This document shows, piece by piece, positions 23,532-33,355 of a stretch of DNA of 64,000 nt. The position numbers and the translations under genes are program-made. Each line of letters starts with the position of its first letter. The stretch's first letter is position 1. The notes beneath the pieces are model-generated. The model saw only the letters and a list, made by a program, of their open reading frames with translations. It was not told the DNA's origin and did no database searches. The stretch is from Geomonas silvestris (GTDB lineage Bacteria; Desulfobacterota; Desulfuromonadia; Geobacterales; Geobacteraceae): positions 372,001 to 436,000 of the forward strand of contig NZ_BLXX01000001.1 in NCBI RefSeq assembly GCF_014193515.1, read 5' to 3'.

Positions 23532-25139
23532 ATGCCAGAGAAGAGTCCACAGACAACCATCCCGCAGAAGGTGACCGGTGCCACGGCAGCAGCCTACCGC
23601 ACCGCGCTGGCTGCCACCTACAAGGCGCTGAAGGCCTACACCTTCTACCCCGAGGGGCACCCGCTGCGGAACCGGATCCTGGCCGGCGCGCACCAGGTAG
23701 TTTCCGGCGCTGCCAAGGACGGCTCCCTCACGGTCCTGGTCTCCCGCAACGGTTTCACCTGCGCCGACGGGCGTACCCCCGTCGAGACCACCCCGATGAC
23801 CAAGGCGCTGGCGCAGGAGCTCTTCGCCCGCGAGATCCAGCGCCTGCAGGTCCTCCCCGCCGTAACCCTTGCCGATTACCTCCGCTTCCTCTCCCTGCTC
23901 TCTCTCGATCCCCCCAGGCTGGTGGCCTCGGGAGGGCTCACCCGGCTCCTGCAGCAGCAGGGGATCACGACCATCGCACTCAACGAGATCAACATAAGCG
24001 CGGTGTTCACCAAGGTGCGCGGCGAACAGGAGCAGGAAGCGTGCGATCCCGACTCTCCCGCCCCTGGTCCGGGGAGCGCCGCAGAGTGCCTGGACGCCCC
24101 GGACCAGGAAAGCCAGCTCTCGGTGAGCGAGATCCTCGAGCTGATGGCGCAGGAAACCGACGACGAGAAGTACCGCCAACTTGGGCGCCTGCTCCTGGTC
24201 AAGGTGCAGCCCCTGCGTCAGGAGCGCGACTTCGACGCGCTGTTCGGGGTACTGGTGGCGCTCCTGGAACAGAACTCGGATCCCACCCGCTCGCCGGCCG
24301 GCCGCGAGGAGGCGCTCGTCCTCCTCAGGCAGCTGAGCGCCGGGGAGGTGACCGAGCACCTCCTCGACCACCTGGAGGACGGCGAGTTCACCCAGAAGGA
24401 GCTCGTCTTCCTGATCCTCAAGGGCGCCGGGGCCGAAGCGGTCGATCCCCTGGTGCGGCGCCTGATCGCTGCGGGGCTCAAGGCCTCGCGCCGCACCCTC
24501 AGCACGGCGCTGCAGCGTATCGGCCCGCCGTCGGAGCCGGCCATGATCGCGCTTTTGAAGGACGGCCGCTGGCAGGTCGCCTTGACCGCCGCCTCTATTC
24601 TCGGCGAACTGGCAAGCCGCGACGCGGTGAAGCCGCTGGCCCAGACCGCGGCGCTGCACAACGACAGCCGGGTGCGCCTCGAGGCGATCCGGGCCCTGGC
24701 GCTGATCGGCGGCATGGAGGCGAGCGCGCAGCTCGTGGAGTTCCTCAACGACCCGAACCCGGCCCTGGCCCAGCACGCGGCGCTTTGGCTGGGAAACACC
24801 AAAAACTCCCGGGCAGTCGAGCCGCTGTGGCAGCTGGTGGTGAGAAGGGACCTGCGCGGCAGGCTCACTCCGCTTAAGAAAGAGGCGCTTTTGGCGCTCG
24901 GGCGGATCGGCGACCGACGCGTCCTGGAGCCCTTGGACCACCTGGTGCGCCGCAGGTTCATCCTCTTCCCCGGGCGCTGGAACGAGTTGAAGCTGGTCGC
25001 CCTGGAGGCGCTCGGCAGCCTGGGCGGAGAACAGGCGCGACAGTCCCTGGCCCGGACGGCGGCGCAAGGGGGGCACCTGGGACGGGTCGCCTCGGCCGTC
25101 CTCGACGCCATGGCCAAAAGGAACACGGAAACACCATGA
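23532..25139 (+). CDS. HEAT-repeat protein with N-terminal YPxGHP domain
   Basis: A 535-residue soluble protein. The N-terminal 140 residues (AYTFYPEGHPLRNRIL near 35-50) resemble the N-terminal region of the HD-GYP protein encoded next. After an acidic linker (about 165-200) come alpha-helical HEAT repeats (about 200-525); units such as AALHNDSRVRLEAIRALALIG are recognisable. HEAT arrays are protein-binding scaffolds. It overlaps the HD-GYP gene by ATGA, so the two are translationally coupled and probably act together. No catalytic motif is visible. Confidence 0.85.
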   Translation: MPEKSPQTTIPQKVTGATAAAYRTALAATYKALKAYTFYPEGHPLRNRILAGAHQVVSGAAKDGSLTVLVSRNGFTCADGRTPVETTPMTKALAQELFAREIQRLQVLPAVTLADYLRFLSLLSLDPPRLVASGGLTRLLQQQGITTIALNEINISAVFTKVRGEQEQEACDPDSPAPGPGSAAECLDAPDQESQLSVSEILELMAQETDDEKYRQLGRLLLVKVQPLRQERDFDALFGVLVALLEQNSDPTRSPAGREEALVLLRQLSAGEVTEHLLDHLEDGEFTQKELVFLILKGAGAEAVDPLVRRLIAAGLKASRRTLSTALQRIGPPSEPAMIALLKDGRWQVALTAASILGELASRDAVKPLAQTAALHNDSRVRLEAIRALALIGGMEASAQLVEFLNDPNPALAQHAALWLGNTKNSRAVEPLWQLVVRRDLRGRLTPLKKEALLALGRIGDRRVLEPLDHLVRRRFILFPGRWNELKLVALEALGSLGGEQARQSLARTAAQGGHLGRVASAVLDAMAKRNTETP

Positions 25140-26497
25140 GTGAGATATCCCCCCAGACGGCGCAGCGCGTCGCCATGCTCATCGCCTCCTCGGTTCGCAC
25201 CGTCATGCTCTACCCCCTGGCGCACCCCGCGGTCGGCCAGCCGCTCCAGGAACTGACCGCGCTTTTGGGCGACCTGCTCGAGGAGCACGGCCAACTCCAC
25301 CTGGGGCAGGTGGAAGGGACCTTTTTCCTCAACAACCGCCTGCTGGTTACCCCGCCCCCCGCCGTGGCCGACCTGGCCGACCGGCTCACCAAGAAGAAGA
25401 TCGAGGCGCTCACCGTGTTATGCGGGGTGACCCGCGAGGAGCTCTTCGCCTTCGCCACCCTTCTGGGACGCCGCGAGGTGGGGGTCGAACAGCTCCCCGA
25501 AGAACTGGAAAAAAAGGGGATCCGCAGCATCCGGGTCGGCATCGAACAGGAGGAGGCGTCCAACGAGGACGATCCCGGCCTCCCCGCGCGCACCTACCAC
25601 CAGGCCCTGCAGGCCGTCAAGGAGACCATGCGCGAGGTCGAGCACGGGCGCATCCCGAGCGGCCAGTGGATCAACCAGGTGGTGGACAACATGGTCTCGG
25701 TCACCATGCGCGATCCCACCACCCTCCTTGGCCTCTCCATGATCAAGGACTACGACAACTACACCTTCAGCCACAGCGTGAACGTGGGGATCCTGGCGCT
25801 CACCCTCGGATCCTTCCTGGGATTGGAACAGGAGTCGCTGCGCGACCTGAACACGGCGGGGCTTTTGCACGACATCGGCAAGACCACGGTGGACAAGGCG
25901 ATCCTCAACAACCCGGGAAAGCTCTCCGCCGAGGAGTTCGAGAAGATGAAGCGGCACGCCGAGGCAGGGGCCGAGATCGTCGGCAAGATGAAGGACATAA
26001 GCCCGCGGGTCGCCGACGCCGTGCTCGGCCACCACATCAGGTTCAACCGCACCGGCTACCCGGAGTGGGCCTGCGACCGTGAGTTCAGCGAGTTCACCGA
26101 GGTGGTGGCGGTGGCCGACTGCTACGACGCCATCACCACCTTAAGGACCTACCAGATCCCCACCCTCCCCAAGGAGGCGATGGACATCATGCGGGGGCTG
26201 GCCGGCACCACGCTGAACGCGCGGCTCGTGGAAGAGTTCGAGAAGATGATGGGAGAGTACCCGGTGGGGACCCTGGTGAGGCTGGACAACAACGAGATCG
26301 CGCTGGTGGTGAAGCCGCACCCGATGGAGAGCCGGGTGCCGGCGGTGAAGGTGATCATGGACCCGCAGGGGAACCTTCTGGAGTCGCCCCGGGCGGTGAG
26401 CCTGGCCGAACAGGAAGGGGGGCGCTACGCGAACATCGTCTCGCCGGTGGACGCCCTTTTGAAGAACATCAACGTGGCGAGCTACCTGCTGGCCTGA
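25136..26497 (+). CDS. HD-GYP domain protein (putative cyclic-di-GMP phosphodiesterase)
   Basis: A 453-residue protein. The N-terminal domain (1-145, with MLYPLAHPAVGQPLQ) resembles that of the HEAT protein. The HD-GYP domain (about 190-370) has FSHSVNVGIL, the HD pair in LLHDIGKT, HAEAGAEIV, and HHIRFNRTGYP in place of the common HHERxDGTGYP. The GYP tripeptide and HD residues are kept, so activity on c-di-GMP is plausible; the changed Glu-Arg may alter it. Its 3' end overlaps the convergent kinase gene by 16 bases. Confidence 0.9.
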   Translation: MSEISPQTAQRVAMLIASSVRTVMLYPLAHPAVGQPLQELTALLGDLLEEHGQLHLGQVEGTFFLNNRLLVTPPPAVADLADRLTKKKIEALTVLCGVTREELFAFATLLGRREVGVEQLPEELEKKGIRSIRVGIEQEEASNEDDPGLPARTYHQALQAVKETMREVEHGRIPSGQWINQVVDNMVSVTMRDPTTLLGLSMIKDYDNYTFSHSVNVGILALTLGSFLGLEQESLRDLNTAGLLHDIGKTTVDKAILNNPGKLSAEEFEKMKRHAEAGAEIVGKMKDISPRVADAVLGHHIRFNRTGYPEWACDREFSEFTEVVAVADCYDAITTLRTYQIPTLPKEAMDIMRGLAGTTLNARLVEEFEKMMGEYPVGTLVRLDNNEIALVVKPHPMESRVPAVKVIMDPQGNLLESPRAVSLAEQEGGRYANIVSPVDALLKNINVASYLLA

Positions 26498-28302
26498 AGC
26501 TCGATCCTGGGCGAGCCGGGGAGACCGACCAGCGCCCCCGGGGTCATGCGGCTCGAGGCTCCCGGCAGGGTGAAGTAGATGGTGGCCCCCTCGTCAAGCG
26601 CCCCCTCGGCCCAGACCCTCCCGCCGTGGCGCTTGACGATCCGCTTCACGGTGGCAAGCCCGATGCCGGTCCCCTCGTACTCGGGGCCGTGCAGCCGCTG
26701 GAAGGCGCCGAAGAGCTTGTCGCGGTAGGCCATGTCGAACCCCACCCCGTTGTCGCGCACGAAGAATACCGCCTGGTCCCCTTCCCCTTCCCTCCCCACC
26801 TCGATCCTCGCCGCCCCCCTGGTCTTCGTGTACTTCCAGGCGTTGTCCAAGAGGTTCACCAGCGCCCGGTGCAGGAGCACCCGGTCGCCGTGCACCACCA
26901 GGTTCGAGGCCACCTGGAATTCGACCTGCCGTTCGGGCTCCACGTTTTGCAGGCGCCGGCAGATCTTCCAGGACATCTCGCTTAGATCCACGCTGCTCGG
27001 CAGCATCTGCGAGCGCCCGATCTTGGAGAGTTCGAGCAGGTCGTCGATGAGCTGTCCCATGCTGCGGCTGGAACTGCGGATCCGCTCCAGGTAGTCGAGC
27101 CCCTGGGCGGGAAGCTGCTCGGCACACTCCTCCATGAGGATGGCGCTGTAGCTGTTGATGTGGCGCAGCGGCGCGCGCAGGTCGTGGGAGACCGAATAGC
27201 AGAAGGATTCCTGCTCCTTGATGGCCGCCTCCAGCCGCAGGGTGCGCTCGGTCACCCTGAGGTCCAGCTCGGCGTTCAAGAGGCGGATCTCCTCCTCGAC
27301 CCGGCGGCTGTCGGTCACATCCCGCGAGATGCCGAACACCCCGACCACCTGGCCGTCCCCGTCGCGCAGCGGCCCCTTGGTGGCGTGCACCACCACGCTC
27401 TGCCCGCTGCCGCTGGTCAGCTGGTGCTCGGGCTGGCAGACCGCACCGGTCCGCATGATCTCCCGGTCCAGCTCGCGCAGCTGCCGTGCCTCCTCCGCGG
27501 GGAAGAGGAACCCGTCGTCCCGCCCCAGGATCTCCTCCACCGATTTGCCGGTCAGCTGCGCCGCTGCAGAATTGACCAGGATGTAGCGCCCCTGCGCATC
27601 TTTCGCGTAGATCGAATCCGAGGTGCCGTCGATGATGGCGTGCAGCAGCTCGCGGTTCTGGCGCAGCGATTGCTCCGCCTCCACGCGTTCGGCGATGCTG
27701 CGCCGCAGGTCGGCGTTGGCGGTCTTCAGGTCGCGGTGCTCGCGGTCGTAGCTCGAGAGCAGGGACCAGAGCATGATGGTGCAGGATGCGCCGTTCAGCC
27801 CGATGGCGACCAGGGCGTCGATGAGCCGGGGAGTGGTGCCGGGATAGCCGAGGACCAGTTCGGGATGGAGGTACTCGAGACCGAGCAGGAGGGCGATATC
27901 GGCGAGGGCGAAGGCGAGGCAGCCCCAGCGCTCGCGGCCCCGGAAGAAGATGAGCGCGTAGACGAAGCCGGTGAAGTAAAAAAAGGGGATGCTCCCTTGC
28001 GACCCGTTCACGCCGAACCAGCACAGGCTCAAGTCGACGAGGTAGCAAAAAAGCAGGCTCTTCAGCAGGTAGCGCCCGCGGCGGGCTTGCCAGTACAGGG
28101 CAAGGGCGCACAGGCCGAAGACGGCATCGAGAAGGACGATGTGGCGGGGCAGATCGATGGTAAAATCAACCGGTGCGAGGAAGAACAGGCTCAGCAACCC
28201 GGCGCAAAGGCACAGCAGCCGGAAAAGACTCTGTTCCATGCCCGGCTGTTTCACTGACTGGAGGTCTGGAGTTTCACTCATGACAGCATTTGCCTCGCAC
28301 AT
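26482..28302 (-). CDS. Membrane-bound PAS histidine kinase
   Basis: A sensor kinase of up to 606 residues. Five or six membrane segments occupy about residues 25-190, followed by a coiled-coil linker, PAS/PAC (about 215-335), HisKA with the phosphoacceptor in YSVSHDLRAPL, and HATPase_c with VNLLDNAWKYT, VRDNGVGFD and GTGIGLATV. The membrane region has no large periplasmic loop. Starts at 28302 and 28281 (MSETPDL) are both possible; no strong ribosome site decides. No regulator gene is adjacent, so it is an orphan kinase, perhaps tied to the neighbouring HD-GYP output. Confidence 0.9.
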   Translation of the reverse strand: MCEANAVMSETPDLQSVKQPGMEQSLFRLLCLCAGLLSLFFLAPVDFTIDLPRHIVLLDAVFGLCALALYWQARRGRYLLKSLLFCYLVDLSLCWFGVNGSQGSIPFFYFTGFVYALIFFRGRERWGCLAFALADIALLLGLEYLHPELVLGYPGTTPRLIDALVAIGLNGASCTIMLWSLLSSYDREHRDLKTANADLRRSIAERVEAEQSLRQNRELLHAIIDGTSDSIYAKDAQGRYILVNSAAAQLTGKSVEEILGRDDGFLFPAEEARQLRELDREIMRTGAVCQPEHQLTSGSGQSVVVHATKGPLRDGDGQVVGVFGISRDVTDSRRVEEEIRLLNAELDLRVTERTLRLEAAIKEQESFCYSVSHDLRAPLRHINSYSAILMEECAEQLPAQGLDYLERIRSSSRSMGQLIDDLLELSKIGRSQMLPSSVDLSEMSWKICRRLQNVEPERQVEFQVASNLVVHGDRVLLHRALVNLLDNAWKYTKTRGAARIEVGREGEGDQAVFFVRDNGVGFDMAYRDKLFGAFQRLHGPEYEGTGIGLATVKRIVKRHGGRVWAEGALDEGATIYFTLPGASSRMTPGALVGLPGSPRIELQASR

Positions 28303-28611
28303 GCCTATCGTACTGTCTTAGCAAAACCGGCTATTTCAGTGAGTGCCGCGACAGAGAAAAGGCGACCTTTTTCAGCCTTTTTTGATGTACCACATGAAAT
28401 TACATTTACAAAGATTTATTTTGCCAGAGCAGGGAAAAACCGCATAAACTACAGGAATAACCTAGCTACACGTAAGCGGCTTCTTACATGCATCGGAAAA
28501 AGGCAAGGATTGCCGTGAGTTGGATCTGCCGCCACGGGCGGTCCGGCTGGGCCGCTTCCAGCCTCGACCGATCGCCCCCCGCTCCTCAATCGCTGCCATC
28601 TGGGGCCTCTC
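28303..28611. other. 309-base divergent gap (kinase / helicase)
   Basis: No gene was recognised. The left part is AT-rich and could hold promoters for both sides. A weak plus-strand candidate is TTGCCA (28421), 16 bases, CATAAA (28443). The right 100 bases are GC-rich. Confidence 0.35.
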
Positions 28612-31600
28612 ATGGAGTCACGGATTCAGGACAGTTTCCATCCGCTTATCAGGGGGTGGTTCGCCGAAACGCTGGGTGAACCGACCGAGGTGCAGCTGCG
28701 CACCTGGCACGAGGTGGTGCAGCGCCGGCACGTGCTGGTCACCGCCCCCACCGGCAGCGGCAAGACCCTCGCCGCCTTCTTGTGGTCCATCAACCAGCTG
28801 GTGAGCGGCAGCTGGCCCAGGGGGGCCACCCGGGTCATCTACGTCTCCCCTTTGAAGGCCCTCAACAACGACGTCAGGCGCAACCTGCTGTTGCCCCTGG
28901 AAGAGTTGCGCGCACGCTTCGCCCTCCACGAAATCCCCTTCCCGTCGCTCCAGGTGGTGACCAGAAGCGGCGACACACCCGCCGGCGAGCGGCGCCGCAT
29001 GCTGCGCTCCCCCCCCGAGATCCTGATCACCACCCCCGAGAGCCTCAATATCATGCTCGCCTCGCGCGGCAGCCGCCAGCTGCTGACCGGGGTCGAGACC
29101 GTGATCCTGGACGAGATTCACGCGGTAGCCGGCACCAAGCGCGGCACCCACCTGATCACCGCGGTGGAGCGGCTCACCCTTTTAAGCGGCGAGTTCCAGC
29201 GCATCGCCCTGTCGGCCACGGTGCGTCCGCTGGAGACGGTGGCAGAGTTCGTGGGCGGATTCGAGGAGCGCGGCGGCAGCTACCGCAGGCGGCCGGTCGC
29301 GTTGGTGCGCGGCGAGCGGACCAAGCGCTTCGAGCTCACCGTGAGCGCCCCGGAGGGGCCGAGCGAAGGGGACCGCGAGCTCTGGCCCCGCCTCGCCGCA
29401 CGCTTCGCCGAGATCATCGCCGGGCAGCGCTCCACCCTGCTCTTCGCCAACAGCCGGCGCACCACCGAGCGGGTCACCCGGCTCATCAACGAGAATGCCG
29501 GGGCCGAGCTCGCCTACGCCCACCACGGCTCGCTCTCCCGCGAGATTCGCCTTGCCGTGGAGGAGCGCCTGAAGCGCGGCGAGCTTAAGGCGATCGTGGC
29601 GACCAACTCGCTGGAACTGGGGATCGACATCGGGGAGCTCGACACCGTGGTGCTGATCCAGACTCCGCGCTCGATATCCTCCGCCATCCAGCGCATCGGC
29701 CGGTCCGGGCACGGGGTCGGCGAGGTGAGCCGCGGCCTCCTGTTCCCCACCGTCGGCCTCGATTTCGTCTCGGCCGCCGTGATGGCCCGCGCCATCGCCG
29801 ACGGTGAGATCGAGGAACTGCACCCCGTTGAGGCGCCGCTCGACCTCCTGGCGCAAATAGTCCTCTCCATGGCGCTCACCGAGCCCTGGGACCTGGACGA
29901 GCTCTATGCATTCCTTAAAACGAGCTACCCGTACCGCAACCTTTCCCGGTCGCAGTTCGACCTGGTGATCGGCATGCTGGAGGGGCGCTACGCCGACTCG
30001 CACATCCCGGAGCTGCGCCCGCGCGCGAGCGTAGACCGCCTGGACAACACCATCGCCACCCGGGCTTCCCTGTCGCTGCTCATCTTCCTGCAGGGGGGAA
30101 CCATCCCGGAGCGCGGCTACTTCGACTTGCGCCTGAAAGAGAGCGGCGCGAAGATAGGCGAGCTCGACGAGGAGTTCGTCTGGGAGCGCCGCCTCGGGGA
30201 GAGCTTCGCCCTGGGTGCCCAGGTCTGGCAGATCACTGAGATCGGCCACTCCGCGGTGCAGGTGGTCCCGGCAGCGAGGAGCCACCAGATCATCCCGTTC
30301 TGGCGCGCGGAGGAGCTGGACCGTGACTTCTACTACTCGGAGAAGCTCGCCCTCTTCCTGGAACACTGCGCGAGCCTGGCGCCCGAGGAGCTGGAGCGCG
30401 AACTCTCCGGGAGCTACTTCATGGAGCCCGAAGCGGCGCATGCCCTGGTCGAGTTCCTGCTGCGCCAGCGCGAGGCGACCCGGGCCGAGCTGCCGCACCG
30501 GCACCACCTGCTGGTGGAGGAGTACCACGATCCGAATACCCACGCCGGCGAGCGCCAGGTCATCCTGCATACCCTCTGGGGCAACGCGCTGAACCGCCCC
30601 TTCACCCTGGCGCTGCAGGCGGCCTGGGAGAAGAGCTTTTCCCACCCCCTGCAGGCCTTCTACTCGAACGACAGCATCGCGCTGCTGGTGCCGGCGGAGA
30701 CCGACCCGCGCCTCCTTCTGGACCTTGTGGCCCCCGATCAGTTGGAGACGCTCCTGCGCGCCTCGCTGGAGGGGAGCAACTACTTCGGTGCCCGCTTCCG
30801 CGAGAACGCCGGGCGGGCCTTGTTGCTCCCCAAGGCCAACGTCAAGCGCCGCATGCCGCTGTGGCTCACTCGGCAGCGCTCCAAAAAGCTTTTGGCGGCG
30901 GTGCAGCGCTACGGCGACTTCCCGGTCATCCTGGAGACCTGGCGCTCGGCCCTTCAGGACGACTTCGACCTGGAGCACCTGAAGCAGCTTTTGCGGGAGC
31001 TTAAAGACGGCGAGATCCGCATCACCCGTTGCGCCACCAACGCCCCTTCCCCGCTGGCCCGCGGCCTCGTCTGGAACCAGATCAACAGCTACGTCTACCA
31101 GGACGACAGCACGCCCCCCAGGGATTCCGGCCTGGGGGGCGACCTCTTCAAGGAGCTCGCCGGCCAGGCGCAGCTGCGCCCGCGCCTCTCCGCGCCACTT
31201 ATCCGCGAGTTCCTGACCAAGCAGCAGCGCACCGCGCCGGGGTACACCCCGGAGACCTCCCAGGAGCTGGTGGACTGGGTGAAGGAGCGTCAGCTCATCC
31301 CCGAGCCGGAGTGGCGGGAGCTCCTCGAGGCGCTTCAGCGGGAGCACGGGCTTGAGGAGGCTTCCCTGCAGGCGGAACTCGCCGGCCGTCTGGTGCGCCT
31401 GGTACTCCACAAAGCGGCGTTGCCGCTGATCGCCCCGGTGGAACGGCTCCCGGAACTGGCTCGCAGCCTGAGACGGCACCGGGACCAACTGGAACTCCTC
31501 CCCCTGGCGGAGGGGCCTGCAGCGCGCAACGCCCTGGAGCGCTCCCTGGCGAAGCTTGGCGGCTGGCCGGACGAGCACAGGGGGGAGCGTGCCCAGGAGA

Positions 31601-33069
31601 GGGAGGAGCTGGCAGCGACCCGGCTCGTGGCGGCATTTCTGAGCTACTACGGACCGGTACCGGTCGGTTGGCTGGAAGAGACGCTGGCGCTGCCGGAGCT
31701 CGAACTTTCCCAGGCGCTGCACGAGCTGGAAGAGAGCGGGCTGGTCCTGGTGGACCGGTTCGGCGAGGAGTCGAGTGCGCTCGAGGTCTGCGACGTGGCG
31801 AACCTCGAGGCCCTTTTGCGCATGTTGCGCCGCTCGCGCCGCCCCGCCTTCCAGGCACTCGAGCCGGGCGCCCTCCCCCTCTTTCTGGCGCAGTTCCAGG
31901 GAGTGGCGCGACCCGGCAAAAGTCTCGAGGAATTGCGAGAGCGGCTCGACCAGTTGCTCGGACTGCCGCTTGCGGCGAGCCTGTGGGAGCAGGAGGTGCT
32001 GCCGGCGCGCCTGGAGCCCTATTTCGGCTCCTGGCTGGACAGCCTGATGCAGAACAGCGACCTGATGTGGCTTGGGTGCGGGGAGCAGCGGCTCTCCTTC
32101 GTATTCCCCGAGGAGCTCGTCCTCTACCGCCAGGAACCGGACGGGAATATGGAGGACCGGGAGACCCTGCAGCGCCTGTTCCCGGACCCCAACGGCCGCT
32201 ACAGTCTCAGCTCCATCTGCCTGGCAAGTGGGATCTCCTCGGCGCAGGCGACGGCCGAGCTCTGGAAGAGTGCCTGGCAGGGAGAGGTGACCAACGACGG
32301 TTTTGCTAGCGTGCGCAAGGGGATCCTGACCAAGTTCAGCGCGCCCCCCTCCCGGGAGCGCAGCGGCTTGCGCCCCACCCTCGCCCGGCGCTGGCACAAG
32401 GAGCAGGAGGGGACCGGGAACTGGTTCCTGGTGCCTCAGGAGAAACCGCCCCTCGATCCGCTGGAGCGGGAGGAGTTGAACAAGGAGCGGGTCCGGGTGC
32501 TTTTGAACCGCTACGGCCTCCTCTTCAAGGAGCTCTTGCAGCGCGAGTCGGCCCCCCTGCAGTGGCGCGCCCTGTTCAGGACGCTGCGCATCATGGAGCT
32601 TTCGGGGGAGGTGCTCGCGGGACACTTCTTCGAAGGGATTCCGGGGCTCCAGTTCATCTCGCACGACGCCTTTAGGATGCTGAACGAGGGGCTGGCGCAG
32701 GACGCCGTGTACTGGTTCAATGCCGCCGACCCCGCCTCGCTTTGCGGCAGCGGCCTCGAGGCCCTCCCGGACCGGCTGCCCTCCCGGCTTCCTTCCACGC
32801 ACCTGGTCTACCAGGGGACCCAGCTCGTGCTGGTGTCGCGGCGCTACGGCAAGGAGCTCGAGTTCCTGGTGGGACCGGATCATCCGCGCCTCGCCGAGTA
32901 CCTGGTGCTGTTCCGGGCGCTCTTGACGCGCGAGTTCAACCCGGTGAAGCGCGTCGTGGTCGATACGGTGAACGGCGTGCCGGCCGCCACCTCACCCTAC
33001 GCCGGCGTCCTCAAGGCCTTCGGCTTTCAGGCCGCCTACCAGGGGCTTGAGTTATGGAGGCAGTACTAG
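28612..33069 (+). CDS. lhr: Large Lhr-type ATP-dependent helicase
   Basis: A 1485-residue superfamily 2 helicase, close to E. coli Lhr (about 1540). Walker A TAPTGSGKT (about 44-52), motif Ia YVSPLKALNND, DEIH box VILDEIHAVAG (near 167), SAT motif ALSATVRP, and motifs IV-VI (IVATNSLELGIDIG, IQRIGRSGHG) are present. The winged-helix and Lhr core regions follow, with a long C-terminal region. Lhr proteins unwind RNA:DNA hybrids and take part in DNA repair. Upstream spacing is poor (GGGGCC before the ATG), so the start is moderately sure. Confidence 0.94.
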   Translation: MESRIQDSFHPLIRGWFAETLGEPTEVQLRTWHEVVQRRHVLVTAPTGSGKTLAAFLWSINQLVSGSWPRGATRVIYVSPLKALNNDVRRNLLLPLEELRARFALHEIPFPSLQVVTRSGDTPAGERRRMLRSPPEILITTPESLNIMLASRGSRQLLTGVETVILDEIHAVAGTKRGTHLITAVERLTLLSGEFQRIALSATVRPLETVAEFVGGFEERGGSYRRRPVALVRGERTKRFELTVSAPEGPSEGDRELWPRLAARFAEIIAGQRSTLLFANSRRTTERVTRLINENAGAELAYAHHGSLSREIRLAVEERLKRGELKAIVATNSLELGIDIGELDTVVLIQTPRSISSAIQRIGRSGHGVGEVSRGLLFPTVGLDFVSAAVMARAIADGEIEELHPVEAPLDLLAQIVLSMALTEPWDLDELYAFLKTSYPYRNLSRSQFDLVIGMLEGRYADSHIPELRPRASVDRLDNTIATRASLSLLIFLQGGTIPERGYFDLRLKESGAKIGELDEEFVWERRLGESFALGAQVWQITEIGHSAVQVVPAARSHQIIPFWRAEELDRDFYYSEKLALFLEHCASLAPEELERELSGSYFMEPEAAHALVEFLLRQREATRAELPHRHHLLVEEYHDPNTHAGERQVILHTLWGNALNRPFTLALQAAWEKSFSHPLQAFYSNDSIALLVPAETDPRLLLDLVAPDQLETLLRASLEGSNYFGARFRENAGRALLLPKANVKRRMPLWLTRQRSKKLLAAVQRYGDFPVILETWRSALQDDFDLEHLKQLLRELKDGEIRITRCATNAPSPLARGLVWNQINSYVYQDDSTPPRDSGLGGDLFKELAGQAQLRPRLSAPLIREFLTKQQRTAPGYTPETSQELVDWVKERQLIPEPEWRELLEALQREHGLEEASLQAELAGRLVRLVLHKAALPLIAPVERLPELARSLRRHRDQLELLPLAEGPAARNALERSLAKLGGWPDEHRGERAQEREELAATRLVAAFLSYYGPVPVGWLEETLALPELELSQALHELEESGLVLVDRFGEESSALEVCDVANLEALLRMLRRSRRPAFQALEPGALPLFLAQFQGVARPGKSLEELRERLDQLLGLPLAASLWEQEVLPARLEPYFGSWLDSLMQNSDLMWLGCGEQRLSFVFPEELVLYRQEPDGNMEDRETLQRLFPDPNGRYSLSSICLASGISSAQATAELWKSAWQGEVTNDGFASVRKGILTKFSAPPSRERSGLRPTLARRWHKEQEGTGNWFLVPQEKPPLDPLEREELNKERVRVLLNRYGLLFKELLQRESAPLQWRALFRTLRIMELSGEVLAGHFFEGIPGLQFISHDAFRMLNEGLAQDAVYWFNAADPASLCGSGLEALPDRLPSRLPSTHLVYQGTQLVLVSRRYGKELEFLVGPDHPRLAEYLVLFRALLTREFNPVKRVVVDTVNGVPAATSPYAGVLKAFGFQAAYQGLELWRQY

Positions 33070-33130
33070 GAATAGAGGGCGTTTCGGTGTACAGTCAGGT
33101 TAGCCAGGAGGCAATGCAGGAGGCAATGAG

Positions 33131-33355
33131 ATGACCGTAAAAGAACTTGAAGAAAAGGCTCTCGGTTTGGGTTGCGAAGAACGGGCAAGGCTTGCGGCAC
33201 GTCTTCTTCTTAGCCTGGAAGAGTCGACGGAATCAGATGCGGAGAAGCTGTGGCTGGATGAAGCAGAACGGCGCTTGGATGCTTACCAGAAAGGTGCCGT
33301 TCAGGCGATCCCGGCTGAAGAGGTCTTTGCCCGAGTACTCGAAGGGATAAAATGA
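33131..33355 (+). CDS. Addiction-module antitoxin-type protein (TIGR02574-like)
   Basis: A 74-residue helical protein of the family described as putative addiction module component, opening with VKELEEKALGLGCEERARLA. It lacks an obvious HTH. The start at 33131 follows a perfect AGGAGG seven bases upstream; the word CAGGAGGCAATG occurs twice in a row there. ATGA overlap with the next gene couples the two. It probably neutralises the adjacent RelE/ParE-like toxin. Confidence 0.85.
   Translation: MTVKELEEKALGLGCEERARLAARLLLSLEESTESDAEKLWLDEAERRLDAYQKGAVQAIPAEEVFARVLEGIK

Noticed and set aside
29182-32883. 1233-residue open frame on the minus strand
   Set aside because: It lies wholly antisense to the lhr helicase gene, which has all helicase motifs. 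High GC and codon bias keep the opposite frame open; its composition (Arg, Gln, Leu, Ala-rich) fits no family.
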